This document shows, piece after piece, positions 1-8,200 of a stretch of 9,723 bases of DNA; within the stretch, counting starts at the first letter, position 1; the number at the start of each line of letters is the position of its first letter. Under the pieces are notes generated by a model. That model was not told the origin of the DNA and ran no database searches. It saw only the letters and a program-made list of their open reading frames with translations. Position numbers and translations under genes: made by a program. Source of the stretch: Bacteroidales bacterium (lineage in GTDB: Bacteria > Bacteroidota > Bacteroidia > Bacteroidales > JAOZMU01); contig JAOZMU010000084.1 of assembly GCA_029934165.1 (NCBI GenBank), positions 1 to 9,723 on the forward strand, written 5' to 3'.

Positions 1-39
1 AACATATAGGGTACAAAATAATCAATTATTAACATCCCA

Positions 40-53
40 GTCTTAGACCTTAC
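40..53. repeat. Left copy of the 14-base motif found before sbcC
   Basis: GTCTTAGACCTTAC is the exact reverse complement of 8821-8834. Here only part of the dyad is kept, because TCTTAGA is preceded by CCAG instead of AGG. It lies 136 bases before the ATG of the lipoprotein gene at 190. Confidence 0.45.
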
Positions 54-56
54 ATG

Positions 57-64
57 TATTTTTG
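57..64 (+). promoter_or_regulatory. Possible Bacteroidota -7 box before the HEAT/cyclophilin gene
   Basis: TATTTTTG fits the TAnnTTTG -7 consensus of Bacteroidota. No matching TTTG -33 box is seen at the expected distance upstream. If it is used, the transcript would start inside or just before the palindrome and carry a leader of roughly 120 bases. This is a weak call because such AT-rich octamers are common by chance. Confidence 0.22.
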
Positions 65-111
65 TTTGTTGCAAATTGCAAAGATAATAATATTATCTTT
101 GCAACAAACAA
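62..111. repeat. AT-rich palindrome with nested alternative arms
   Basis: An inner perfect inverted repeat has 14-base arms at 76-89 and 91-104 around a single central A at 90. An outer 14-base arm at 62-75 also matches the reverse complement of 98-111. Both pairings are possible because TTGCAAA occurs twice in tandem on the left (69-75 and 76-82) and only once, inverted, on the right (98-104). As RNA this could form two competing hairpins; as DNA it could be a regulator site or cruciform. It has no run of T directly after the stem, so a simple terminator is not the obvious reading, although it could end an upstream transcript. Confidence 0.8.
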
Positions 112-189
112 CACCTTGATTATCTATATGAGCCTTGTTTTGTTCACTTACTTATTTCTGAAATATTCTTACATAATATTACCACAATT

Positions 190-2148
190 ATGAAAAATTT
201 TTTGATTATCTTTTTTCTAATTATATCAGCTTGTACTGAAACTCAAAAAGACAAAGCAAAATTAGTTAAATGCTTCAAAGATAGCGAAATACGTCAGCTT
301 TATGATTGTATTAATTCCCGAGATACAAATAAAGTTGTTGCTTATTTTTCGCACGAATCAACAGAAATTCGCAGGATTGCAGTCTATGGTTGTGGTTCGA
401 TAGAGGATAGCCTGTTGATTCCTGAAATTGAAAAAATGTTAAATGATGAAAATGAGTATGTTAGAGAGGCTGCCGCTTTTTCTTTAGGACAAACTAAATC
501 GGCAACGGTTGCAAAAATTTTGCGCACGTATTTTCCTAAGGAACAGGCGCTTACAGTGAAACAGCAAATATTAGAATCTATTGGCAAACAAGGAAACAGA
601 AAAGACTTAAAGTATATTGTCGATTTATTATTCCAATCGTCAGAATTGCAATGCGTTACTGGCAGAATTTGGGCATTGGTAAGGTTTGCACATCGCGGAA
701 TTTTCTCTGACGAAAGCACCAAACTCATTTTGACTTATCTGACAAACGAAACACCAAAAACAATACGAAAAATTGCTAGTTATTATCTTGCACGTTTGCG
801 TAATATTGATTTGGAGGATTATTCAGCTCAACTACTTAAACTTGTTGATAATGAGAAAGATGCTACAATAAAAATGAATATTATAAGAGCTTTACCAAAA
901 ATAAAAATGCAAGGCGTTGTGTCTGTGCTTGGCAAGATATTGAAAAATCCCAAAGAGGACTATCGAGTGAAAATCAATACATTGCGGGCTTTGTCAAAAA
1001 TCAATAACGAAGAGGCTTGCTTTTTGATATTCGAAGCCATTGACGATGCCAATAATAATGTGAGCCAGACAGCATCAGAAATGTTGTATGTAGTTGGAAA
1101 TGAATTAGATATAGAGCAATATCTAAAGAAGGCAAAAACAGTAATTAATTGGAGGGTGAAGTCAAATCTTTTGGCTGTCGCTCTCAAATTTGCAAAAGAT
1201 GACAAGCAAAAGATTGTAAACACGACTAAAAAACTAATTGAACAGTCGGCAAATAACTACGAAAAGGCTGCGCTTATCAGTGGTCTTTCTGCTTATCTGC
1301 CATCTTGGGAGTTTTTGCACTCGAAAATTACTGGCTACGATGTCAAAATAATAACCACAACTTGTATGGAAACCCTTGCCGAAATGTCTCGAAGTGAGGC
1401 ATTTAACGAATATTGCGACCAGAACAAAAAGTTCAAACGCGAATTTGCACAGATTTTCAAACAAGCAATATTGTCTGGCGATGAAGCTCTGGTTGCGATT
1501 GCGGCTGCAACATTGGCTGAACCAAATTCGCCTCTTTTATCGCAATTTGATGATTTTGGTTTTTTGCACAATGCTCTTAAAAGTTGTAAATTGCCTATGC
1601 AGATAGAAACGTATATTGCACTGAGTGAGGCTATTGAAGTAATTATGGGCGAAAAAATTGCAGTACCACAAAATATTCAAAACTTGGCAATCGACTGGAA
1701 GCTACTCCAACAGCTTGACCCTAAGCAAAGAGCAGTGATAAAAACAAGTAAAGGCGACATCACTATCGAGCTTTATGTTGAAGACGCTCCGGCATCTGTG
1801 AGCAACTTTATAACGCTGACTCTCAATGAGTTCTATAATAACAATCCCTTTCATCGGGTCGTTCCCAACTTTGTTATCCAAGGCGGTTGTCCGCGTGGCG
1901 ATGGTTGGGGAAACCCGAAATCTAGTATAATCTCTGAGTTTTCGGATTTTAATTACACCACTGGTACGCTTGGAATGGCGTCGGCAGGGAAAGATACAGA
2001 ATCGTCGCAATGGTTCATAACTCACTCTGACACACCACATTTAGACGGACGATATAGCATTTTTGGACACGTTATTAGTGGCATGTCTGTTGTTCATAAA
2101 ATTGAACAAGGCGACCAAATCGTAGCTATTCAATTGGTGGCAAATTAA
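190..2148 (+). CDS. HEAT-repeat lipoprotein with C-terminal cyclophilin-type peptidyl-prolyl isomerase
   Basis: A 652-residue exported protein. Residues 1-15 are a lipoprotein signal peptide: Lys2, a hydrophobic stretch, and lipobox ISAC with Cys15 as the lipidation site. Residues about 45-500 are helical HEAT-like repeats, a protein-binding scaffold; the pattern of VREAAAFSLG at 91-100 is typical. Residues about 514-650 are a cyclophilin domain (EC 5.2.1.8) that isomerises Xaa-Pro bonds. It contains FHRVVPNFVIQGG (554-566), with the catalytic Arg556, Phe561 and Gln564, followed by GTLGMA (592-597), SQWFI (606-610) and LDGRYSIFG (618-626). His617 sits where human CypA has Trp121, a substitution seen in many bacterial cyclophilins. 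The product is probably an envelope folding factor anchored in the outer membrane. QKD near the lipidated Cys loosely recalls the Bacteroidota surface-export signal but is offset. The domain assignment is firm; the client proteins are unknown. Confidence 0.93.
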   Translation: MKNFLIIFFLIISACTETQKDKAKLVKCFKDSEIRQLYDCINSRDTNKVVAYFSHESTEIRRIAVYGCGSIEDSLLIPEIEKMLNDENEYVREAAAFSLGQTKSATVAKILRTYFPKEQALTVKQQILESIGKQGNRKDLKYIVDLLFQSSELQCVTGRIWALVRFAHRGIFSDESTKLILTYLTNETPKTIRKIASYYLARLRNIDLEDYSAQLLKLVDNEKDATIKMNIIRALPKIKMQGVVSVLGKILKNPKEDYRVKINTLRALSKINNEEACFLIFEAIDDANNNVSQTASEMLYVVGNELDIEQYLKKAKTVINWRVKSNLLAVALKFAKDDKQKIVNTTKKLIEQSANNYEKAALISGLSAYLPSWEFLHSKITGYDVKIITTTCMETLAEMSRSEAFNEYCDQNKKFKREFAQIFKQAILSGDEALVAIAAATLAEPNSPLLSQFDDFGFLHNALKSCKLPMQIETYIALSEAIEVIMGEKIAVPQNIQNLAIDWKLLQQLDPKQRAVIKTSKGDITIELYVEDAPASVSNFITLTLNEFYNNNPFHRVVPNFVIQGGCPRGDGWGNPKSSIISEFSDFNYTTGTLGMASAGKDTESSQWFITHSDTPHLDGRYSIFGHVISGMSVVHKIEQGDQIVAIQLVAN

Positions 2149-2246
2149 TTATTAATGATTGTCGTGGCGCGCCTCCAAATTATTGTCGGTGTGGCTTGAA
2201 TCCACATCGACAGTTGTGAACAGATTTAACTCATAAAAAGTATTAT
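2149..2246. other. Spacer between the lipoprotein and kinase genes
   Basis: This 98-base gap lies between co-directional genes. Its middle (about 2158-2214) is clearly richer in G and C than its surroundings and holds the palindrome GGCGCGCC (2166-2173), two copies of ATTGTCG (2158-2164 and 2182-2188) and a strong hairpin. I see no TAnnTTTG box, so the kinase gene may be read through from upstream or from a promoter I cannot recognise. Confidence 0.6.
2184..2212. repeat. Intergenic hairpin, 11-bp stem and 7-base loop
   Basis: The arms TGTCGGTGTGG (2184-2194) and CCACATCGACA (2202-2212) pair over 11 positions, with one G-U pair in RNA, around the loop CTTGAAT. No T run follows, so it is not a standard intrinsic terminator. 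It could be an attenuating or processing hairpin between the two genes, a dyad operator site, or a fragment of a dispersed intergenic repeat. Confidence 0.72.
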
Positions 2247-4241
2247 ATGTATTTAGATAGCATAAAAATTAGAAATTATTTCAGTATAGATGCTGTTGGA
2301 ATAGAGCTAAATAATTTAAAAGAAAAAAAGGAAATCTATTTTGCGGGGGAAAATGGAGTCGGTAAAACAATTCTTTTACAAGCTATTACAATAGCAATAA
2401 AAGGAACTCAACAGATTGATGCTGTTATTGATGTTCTGAAACAAAACAAAAAAGAGGCAAAATTTCAGTCATTTGGTGTTGAAAACATTGATTTTTATGC
2501 TTATGGAATAAATCGTCTTTTTATCCGAAGTTTGGAAGAAATTGATTTTAGAAATGAAGAGGTTTATATTTCTCTTTTTGATAACAGTCGAAGTTTAACA
2601 AACCCTGTTTATTGGCTACAAATGCTTGAGTTGGACAAACGGCATCAAAAGGATAGCATTAAACCAGAAGAAGTTACGATGCTTTTATCCGAATTATTGG
2701 ATAAAGAAATAGACATTAAAATTGAAAATAAAGGTGTTTCTTTTATTGAACGAAATGCGGATTTGCAATTTACTCAACTTTCGGACGGATATAAAAGCGC
2801 AATTGCATGGATAGTTGATTTGTTGGCACGGCTTTCTTTTAACCAGCCAAAAATTAGGCAATTAGAAGATTATAAGGCTGTTGTATGTGTCGATGAAATA
2901 GGTATTTACCTACACAGGAAGCTGAAATTTGATTTGGTGAAAAAATTACGTTCAAAATTTACAAATATCCAATGGATTTTTACAACTCATAGCCCGATTG
3001 TTATGTTGGGTGCATCTGAAGACGCTGTTGCGTTTAAATTGTATAAAAAAGATGTTGCTACGCGCGTATCAGAGCCGATAGACCTTAAAAACTTATCCGT
3101 CAATAGTCTTATCTCCTCAAATCTTTTGAATTTAGATTTTTTCGATGGTGTTGCCAATGATTCGATTTGTTTGCAGCGCGAAAAAAACTTTGCGCAAAAA
3201 GCCTTAGCAAGCAGCGAAAAAAACTTCCGTAATATTTTTGACAACTCGAAAGATGCTATTTATATCACAAACGGCAACGGCAAAATTCTGGCAGTAAACC
3301 AAAGTGCAATAAAAAACGCGGGATTTCTCAAAGAAGACACAATTGGAAAAAACCTGCAAGAGTTTGTGTTTGAGGAGTTTGAAAGAGATTTAAGTAACCA
3401 CTTTTCTTCAATATCGAAAGATGGCTTATCTATTGTCGAAGCCGAATATACAAACCGAGAAAACAAAACGCGCGACATTGAGCTTAGTGGCTGTAAGATT
3501 GAGTACGCCGGAAAAACCGCCTTTCTTAATATTGCCCACGATGTTACCGAGCGACACCAGATGGCTATGCAAACAATGCGTACAATAATTGAAACCGAAG
3601 AGCGCGAACGAAACCGCTTTGCTAAAGACCTTCACGATGGTTTGGGCGCACTTTTATCTGGCGTAAATATGTATCTTAATCTGCTGTACAACAAAAAAGT
3701 TAAGCCTGAACAATACGATGAAATACTTAGGCACACAAAAAAGCTCATTCACGAAGCCGTACAAAATACTCGTGATATTGCAAGAAATATCAAACCATAT
3801 GAACTAAGTAAATTTGGTTTAGGTTTTTCCATTAAATCGTTCTGTTCCAAAGTAATAACATTAGATATGGCAGATGTTGAGGTAAACACAGAAAACTTCG
3901 ACATTAAACTTGATGATGAAATCGAATTAGTAATTTTTAGAATAATTACAGAGTTGATAAACAACACAATAAAGCATTCAGAGGCAACAAAAATTAATAT
4001 TTTTCTTTCTGTTGACGACTCAATATTACGCCTAATATACACTGATAACGGCGTAGGCTTTGATGTCGAATCTGCCAAAACACAAGATAATAGCGGAATG
4101 GGTATAAATAACATATTAAGCCGTGCCAAAACTATCAAAGGCAAAGCCAAACTACATAGTGTTAAAGGTTTTGGAATGGAATATAACCTAAAATTGAAGC
4201 TGAAAAATGTAACAAAAATTCAAATAGCCGAAAAAAAATAA
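2247..4241 (+). CDS. AAA/ABC-type ATPase-PAS-histidine kinase fusion (cytoplasmic sensor kinase)
   Basis: A 664-residue protein with no signal peptide or membrane segment. Residues 1 to about 305 form an SMC/ABC-like ATPase of the AAA_21 kind: Walker A GENGVGKT (34-41), signature LSDGY (178-182), Walker B AVVCVDE with Glu217, LHRKLK (222-227, where the family usually has LHP), and the His-switch in TTHSP (His248). After a linker, residues about 325-437 form a PAS sensor domain beginning FRNIFDNSKDAIYI and ending HDVTER. A HisKA_3 dimerisation domain follows, with phospho-acceptor His463 in KDLHDG (460-465), then a HATPase domain with N-box ELINNTIKHSE (569-579), G1 DNGVGFD (600-606) and G2 GMGINN (617-622). 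All key residues are intact, so ATP hydrolysis and autophosphorylation are both expected. It most likely phosphorylates the regulator at 4487-5152. The input signal is unknown. Codon choice shifts near 3160-3180, close to the ATPase/PAS junction. Confidence 0.92.
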   Translation: MYLDSIKIRNYFSIDAVGIELNNLKEKKEIYFAGENGVGKTILLQAITIAIKGTQQIDAVIDVLKQNKKEAKFQSFGVENIDFYAYGINRLFIRSLEEIDFRNEEVYISLFDNSRSLTNPVYWLQMLELDKRHQKDSIKPEEVTMLLSELLDKEIDIKIENKGVSFIERNADLQFTQLSDGYKSAIAWIVDLLARLSFNQPKIRQLEDYKAVVCVDEIGIYLHRKLKFDLVKKLRSKFTNIQWIFTTHSPIVMLGASEDAVAFKLYKKDVATRVSEPIDLKNLSVNSLISSNLLNLDFFDGVANDSICLQREKNFAQKALASSEKNFRNIFDNSKDAIYITNGNGKILAVNQSAIKNAGFLKEDTIGKNLQEFVFEEFERDLSNHFSSISKDGLSIVEAEYTNRENKTRDIELSGCKIEYAGKTAFLNIAHDVTERHQMAMQTMRTIIETEERERNRFAKDLHDGLGALLSGVNMYLNLLYNKKVKPEQYDEILRHTKKLIHEAVQNTRDIARNIKPYELSKFGLGFSIKSFCSKVITLDMADVEVNTENFDIKLDDEIELVIFRIITELINNTIKHSEATKINIFLSVDDSILRLIYTDNGVGFDVESAKTQDNSGMGINNILSRAKTIKGKAKLHSVKGFGMEYNLKLKLKNVTKIQIAEKK

Positions 4242-4354
4242 AAAATCTCGTAAATTTACAGTATCTCACAAATTTTTTTCTTACAAAAAAGCCATATTTT
4301 GCATAAAATATTGTAGTTCACTACAAAAAGATTTAAAATTGTTAAAATTTATTA

Positions 4355-4362
4355 TATTTTTG
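4355..4362 (+). promoter_or_regulatory. Candidate -7 promoter box for the response regulator gene
   Basis: TATTTTTG matches the Bacteroidota TAnnTTTG element. The nearest upstream TTG (4339-4341) is only 13 bases away, closer than the usual spacing, so the -33 box is not convincing. Transcription from here would give a leader of about 115 bases containing the TTTACTT repeats. Confidence 0.35.
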
Positions 4363-4424
4363 CATTAGAAAGAATTTAGTGAATTATAAATTGGCTCACG
4401 TCTGATAATATTCATGTTATAAAA

Positions 4425-4486
4425 TTTACTTGGGTTAAGTTATTTTTTCACTTTACTTATCAATAATTAATCATATTTACTTTACT
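4425..4486 (+). repeat. Iterated TTTACTT heptamers
   Basis: TTTACTT occurs at 4425-4431, 4452-4458 and 4476-4482, and a shorter TTTACT at 4481-4486 abuts the ATG. The starts are 27 and 24 bases apart. The repeats could be binding sites for a regulator, possibly the NarL-type protein encoded next, or simple AT-rich chance. Confidence 0.4.
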
Positions 4487-5152
4487 ATGGAATTGAACGA
4501 ACAAAAACTAAATGTAATTTTAGTTGATGACCATCGAATTTTCCGAGATGGATTTAAACTAGTTTTAAACTCTATTGATAACATTGAGGTCGTTGCCGAA
4601 ACTAACAATGGCGAGGACCTTATCAGCCTTTTGGAAACGCAAACAGCAGATATTATTTTCTTGGATATTAATATGCCACGAAAAGATGGTTTTGCAACTG
4701 CACAAGAGATTTTGGAAAAAAATTCGGAACAAAAAATCGTTATTCTTACGACCTTTGACGACATGGAATTTGTCAACAGAATGACAAAAATCGGGGTTAG
4801 TGGTTATATTTTGAAAGATGCCGATTATGAGGAAATTGAAAAAGCGATAAAACAGGTTTCGATAGGTGAAACTTATTTCTCGACAAAAATTTTGGTTGCT
4901 TTAGCCGACAAAATTACGCGCTCGGAAGACGGGAGAAGAAATTCTGACAACGAAGCAGGAGTTACCCATCGCGAAGGACAAGTTCTTGAGTTGCTTTGCC
5001 AAGGTTTCAAAAAAGGTCGAATTGCCGAGGAACTAGGCATTAGCACGCGTACTGTGGATAAGCATAAGGAAAATCTTTTTGCCAAAACAGGAACAAACAA
5101 CGCTGTTTCCCTTGTTGTGCATGCATTACGAAATAATTTGGCTGAATTATAG
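4487..5152 (+). CDS. NarL/LuxR-family response regulator
   Basis: A 221-residue DNA-binding response regulator of typical family length. Residues about 8-125 form the receiver: acidic pocket Asp14-Asp15 in LVDDH, phospho-acceptor Asp60 in IIFLDINMP, the conserved Thr88/Thr89, and Lys110 in YILKDA. Residues about 158-216 form a LuxR-type helix-turn-helix: THREGQVLELLCQGF, then IAEELGISTRTVDKHKENLFAKTG, where the STRTVDKH part is the recognition helix. It is expected to accept phosphate from the HisKA_3 kinase encoded just upstream, since this regulator class and kinase class are standard partners, and then to dimerise and control transcription. Targets are not visible here. The start at 4487 places the first beta strand at the usual distance from the N terminus, and no Shine-Dalgarno sequence is seen. 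It ends at a strong terminator. Confidence 0.96.
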   Translation: MELNEQKLNVILVDDHRIFRDGFKLVLNSIDNIEVVAETNNGEDLISLLETQTADIIFLDINMPRKDGFATAQEILEKNSEQKIVILTTFDDMEFVNRMTKIGVSGYILKDADYEEIEKAIKQVSIGETYFSTKILVALADKITRSEDGRRNSDNEAGVTHREGQVLELLCQGFKKGRIAEELGISTRTVDKHKENLFAKTGTNNAVSLVVHALRNNLAEL

Positions 5153-5168
5153 TCGATAATTTTGGCAT

Positions 5169-5206
5169 AAAAAAAGCAGTTGAAATAAAATTCAACTGCT
5201 TTTTTT
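5169..5206. terminator. Bidirectional intrinsic terminator between convergent genes
   Basis: A perfect 16-bp inverted repeat (5169-5184 and 5191-5206) encloses the loop ATAAAA. Its core is GCAGTTGAA/TTCAACTGC, flanked by seven A on the left and seven T on the right, so a U-tract follows the stem in either direction. It lies 16 bases after the regulator stop and 23 bases after the sbcC stop, and would end both transcripts. Confidence 0.92.
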
Positions 5207-5229
5207 ATGGTATTTCGCAAGAAAGTTTT

Positions 5230-8200
5230 CTACAAAACCACTTTACTAATTTCGCTGTAACCAGAGTTTGTTTTCCGCACAACTATTTGTGTACGAATAC
5301 GCTCCTTCAACGAGCCGACATGCGATATAACGCCAATTGTTTTATTGGTTTCGTTCTGCAATTTTTCGAGCGAAGAAAGAGCCAAATCTAACGATTGTTG
5401 GTCTAAAGAGCCAAATCCTTCGTCGATAAAAAGGCTTCCTATGTGAACATTTTGTCCTGCCAAGTCCGACAATCCAAGAGCTAACGCCAAACTAACAAGA
5501 AAACTTTCGCCACCCGAGAGAGTTTTTACAGAACGCTCGTTATCACCCTGAAATGTGTCGATAACAATTAAATCGTCTTTGTTATTTCCCTCGCCTTTTT
5601 TTAGTAAGTATCTTTCATTCAAGGCTTTCAAGTGGTTATTAGCAATGTTTATCAGTTGCTTTAATGTTATTTCTTGTGCAAATTTAGAAAAACGCTTGCC
5701 TTCAGCATCTCCAATAACATTATTCAGAGTTTTCCATCTATTAAATTCTCGCTCTTGCTTTTCGGCATCTAACATTATTATTTCAAGTCGTTTACGAGCT
5801 TCAGCATCGCTTTTGAGCTTCATTTGATTTGCTCCTATTTTTTTGTGCGAATCGTTATTAAATTGTTTCAATTTTTCGATACTATTTTTCAAATTTTTCA
5901 CCGTTTCTACCGAGTCTATTTCCGAAAAAATCTTATCATACTCACTTTTTTGATTGATACAAGTTTGTCTTGCAGCAATCAGCTCATTATCAATTTGTTT
6001 TTGCTGCTTGTTTAAAGTATTAATTAATTTAGAATCCAAAATATTTTCTAAAGCTTCTTCGACAGTAAATATGCCTAAATCAGCAATTTGCGGTAATAAA
6101 TGATTTTGCAAAGTTTCAAGTTTAGCAAAAAGTTCTTCGGTTTTTATTTTTTGCTCGCTGGTGGCAATAACCAAAGATTCTAATGCACTTTTTTTACCTG
6201 CAATCTGTTCGGATAAATTATTAATTTCCTTTGTTAAGTTATTCATTTCCCGAACTTTAGATTGCTCAAAAACGTCAGGGTTATGTTTTCCTAACAGTTT
6301 AAATCTTTTTTGCAAAATTTCTTTTATCTCATCTTCCATGCGGTTAATGTGTGTATTTTCTTGCGCAAAATTTTCTTCTAATTTTTTATAAGATACAACT
6401 CGCTCAGAAATAGACGTTTCTTGTTGCGTAACTCTCAGAGAATAATCGTGTTGACTCTTTTTCTTTTGATTATTTTCTTGTACACATTTTTTAAGATGGA
6501 CAGGCACATTTTTTCGAGAAACACCTTTTAGAACAATTGAGTATTTTTTGAGAATATTTTGCAAATCGACTTGCAACTTGCTTATATCGAGCATTTTACC
6601 CTCGCAAAGTTCGAGTAATTCATGCTCCGATTTTAGGGTTACATATTTATCGCAATGCAAAATTTCATTTTTTATCTTTTCCGATTCTGTCGCAATTGCG
6701 TTAGTGGTTTGAGCAATTAAACTTGTCTGTTTTGAAGTGAAGTTCCAATCTTCATCTTTTGTAAGTTGCTCAAATTGAGATTCTAATACACTTTTTTCAG
6801 TTACATAGGCATCTAACTGACTGGCAATCATCGTTTTTTCTTTCGATAATTCAGCAATTTTTTTGTCCAGAGTACCAATTTTATGTTGAGTTTTTTTCCT
6901 TCTATTTTTGAGATTTTGCAATTCGCCCTTAGTCATATCTATCACATTTTCATAACTTTGCACAAATGGATGCTCCAAAGAACCACACAATGGGCAAGGT
7001 TCATTTTCTACCAAGCTAACTCTTTGTTTGTCAAGGCTTTGCTCTAATTCTTGTCGCTTATACCGAATTTCCAACTCTTCGATTTTAAGTTGCAGCAATT
7101 CAAAATCGTTACGGCTACGAACAACAGTTTCTTCAGAAGTTTCTATCTCTTTTGTTACTGTAATAATTCGTTTATTGCCTGTTTCTATTTTTTGCAAAAG
7201 TTCTAAAATACTTTTACTTATACGGGCAACATTCTCAATTTTAGAACTTTGCGCTCGCAATTCGCTCAACAGATTACGATATTCTGCTATAAATTCTGGT
7301 TTACCGTTTATAAGAGTTAATTCGTGCTTAATTTTTGAAAATGTTTCATCTTTCCTATTTTTTATTTCGACACTTTTTTTACTCCAATTAACTTTGTGTC
7401 TGCTACTTATACCTGCAATACTAATATTTTTTTGTTTCTCAAAAAACTTTTTGGCGGCATCTTCTGCGTGAATAAACTGTGCTATTTTGTCGTTAATTGA
7501 TTGGAGTTCTTTCTCAAGGTCGTTATATAGTTCATTGGATTTCAACCACTTTTCAACATCTTGCAATTTACCTAAATCTTGATGATGCTTTTTTTTCAAA
7601 CTGTCGATTTCTACTTTTTGCACCTGCATTTCTTTGTTTTGCATCTGCAATCCGCTTTTTTCGTTGGATAATTGTTTTTTCTGTGCATCTACCTGAGTAT
7701 CAAATACCCTCGTTTGTTTCAAAATAGGTTGATATTTCTTAATTTCGGATTCTTGCAAAGTTATTTTTTGCGAACATTCTGTTTTTGAATTACTTAGTTT
7801 TTTAATAATTTTTTCGTACACAAGAATATCTTTCGTCTGCCTCGATAGCTTTTGCTTGACAACTTTCAACTCATTATTAAAAATCTTAATTCGCTCAATT
7901 TCAGGCTTATGGACAAACAATTTTTTATGTAATTCAATTTTTTTAGCATTCGCCGAAAAAGACACAAGTTTGGCTTCCGCAGATTTAAGCGCAACTTCGG
8001 ATTTTGAAACCGAAAGAGAGCTTTTTCTTAGTAGTTCTTTTTTACCGACAATAAGCTCTATTTCATTTATTTCCAGTTTTTTATGCTCAATTACTTCTAC
8101 CAACTTTTCGTTTGATTTCTTGATTTCCTTAGCTTCCTCATCACTCAAAGTTGTTATCTCTTCTTGTCGCAATTTAAGAGAATCTAAGTGCATTTTTTCT

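Larger units (their letters stand above)
1..189. other. Non-coding leader upstream of the HEAT/cyclophilin gene
   Basis: No supported gene lies here. Frame 2 is open from the window edge to a TAG at 44-46, giving about 14 residues. That could be the tail of an upstream gene but is too short to call. The stretch holds a 14-base motif (40-53) that recurs inverted before sbcC, a TAnnTTTG-like box, and a strong AT-rich palindrome. The rest, down to the ATG at 190, is AT-rich with no visible ribosome binding site, as is usual in Bacteroidota. Confidence 0.6.
4242..4486. other. Regulatory spacer before the response regulator
   Basis: A 245-base AT-rich gap between the kinase and regulator genes with no credible gene. 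It contains a perfect 10-base palindrome GTAAATTTAC (4250-4259), a small dyad TTGTAG-TTCA-CTACAA (4311-4326), a -7-like box and a set of TTTACTT repeats. Its length and content suggest that the regulator has its own promoter instead of depending only on transcription from the kinase gene. Confidence 0.6.

Noticed and set aside
1..53. sbcD body displaced to the left edge by inversion between the 14-base repeats
   Set aside because: The frame that would join the tail at 8818 meets a TAG inside the repeat itself, so an sbcD could not read through it without further changes, and the 39 bases left of the repeat show no SbcD motif.
384..728. 114-codon minus-strand open frame opposite the HEAT region
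   Set aside because: It lies wholly inside the well-supported lipoprotein gene, has no recognisable motif and no gene-like upstream region.
2166..2173. GGCGCGCC as an engineered cloning site
   Set aside because: The surroundings are natural intergenic sequence with no vector or linker, so it is probably chance within the GC-richer island.
3749..4150. 133-codon minus-strand open frame opposite the kinase HATPase domain
   Set aside because: It is antisense to conserved kinase motifs that must be coding on the plus strand; its protein is Ser/Ile-rich, as expected of a complement frame.
7028..7471. 147-codon plus-strand open frame opposite sbcC
   Set aside because: The complement of a coiled coil rich in Glu/Lys codons gives long Ser/Leu/Phe-rich open frames; no signal, domain or promoter supports it.
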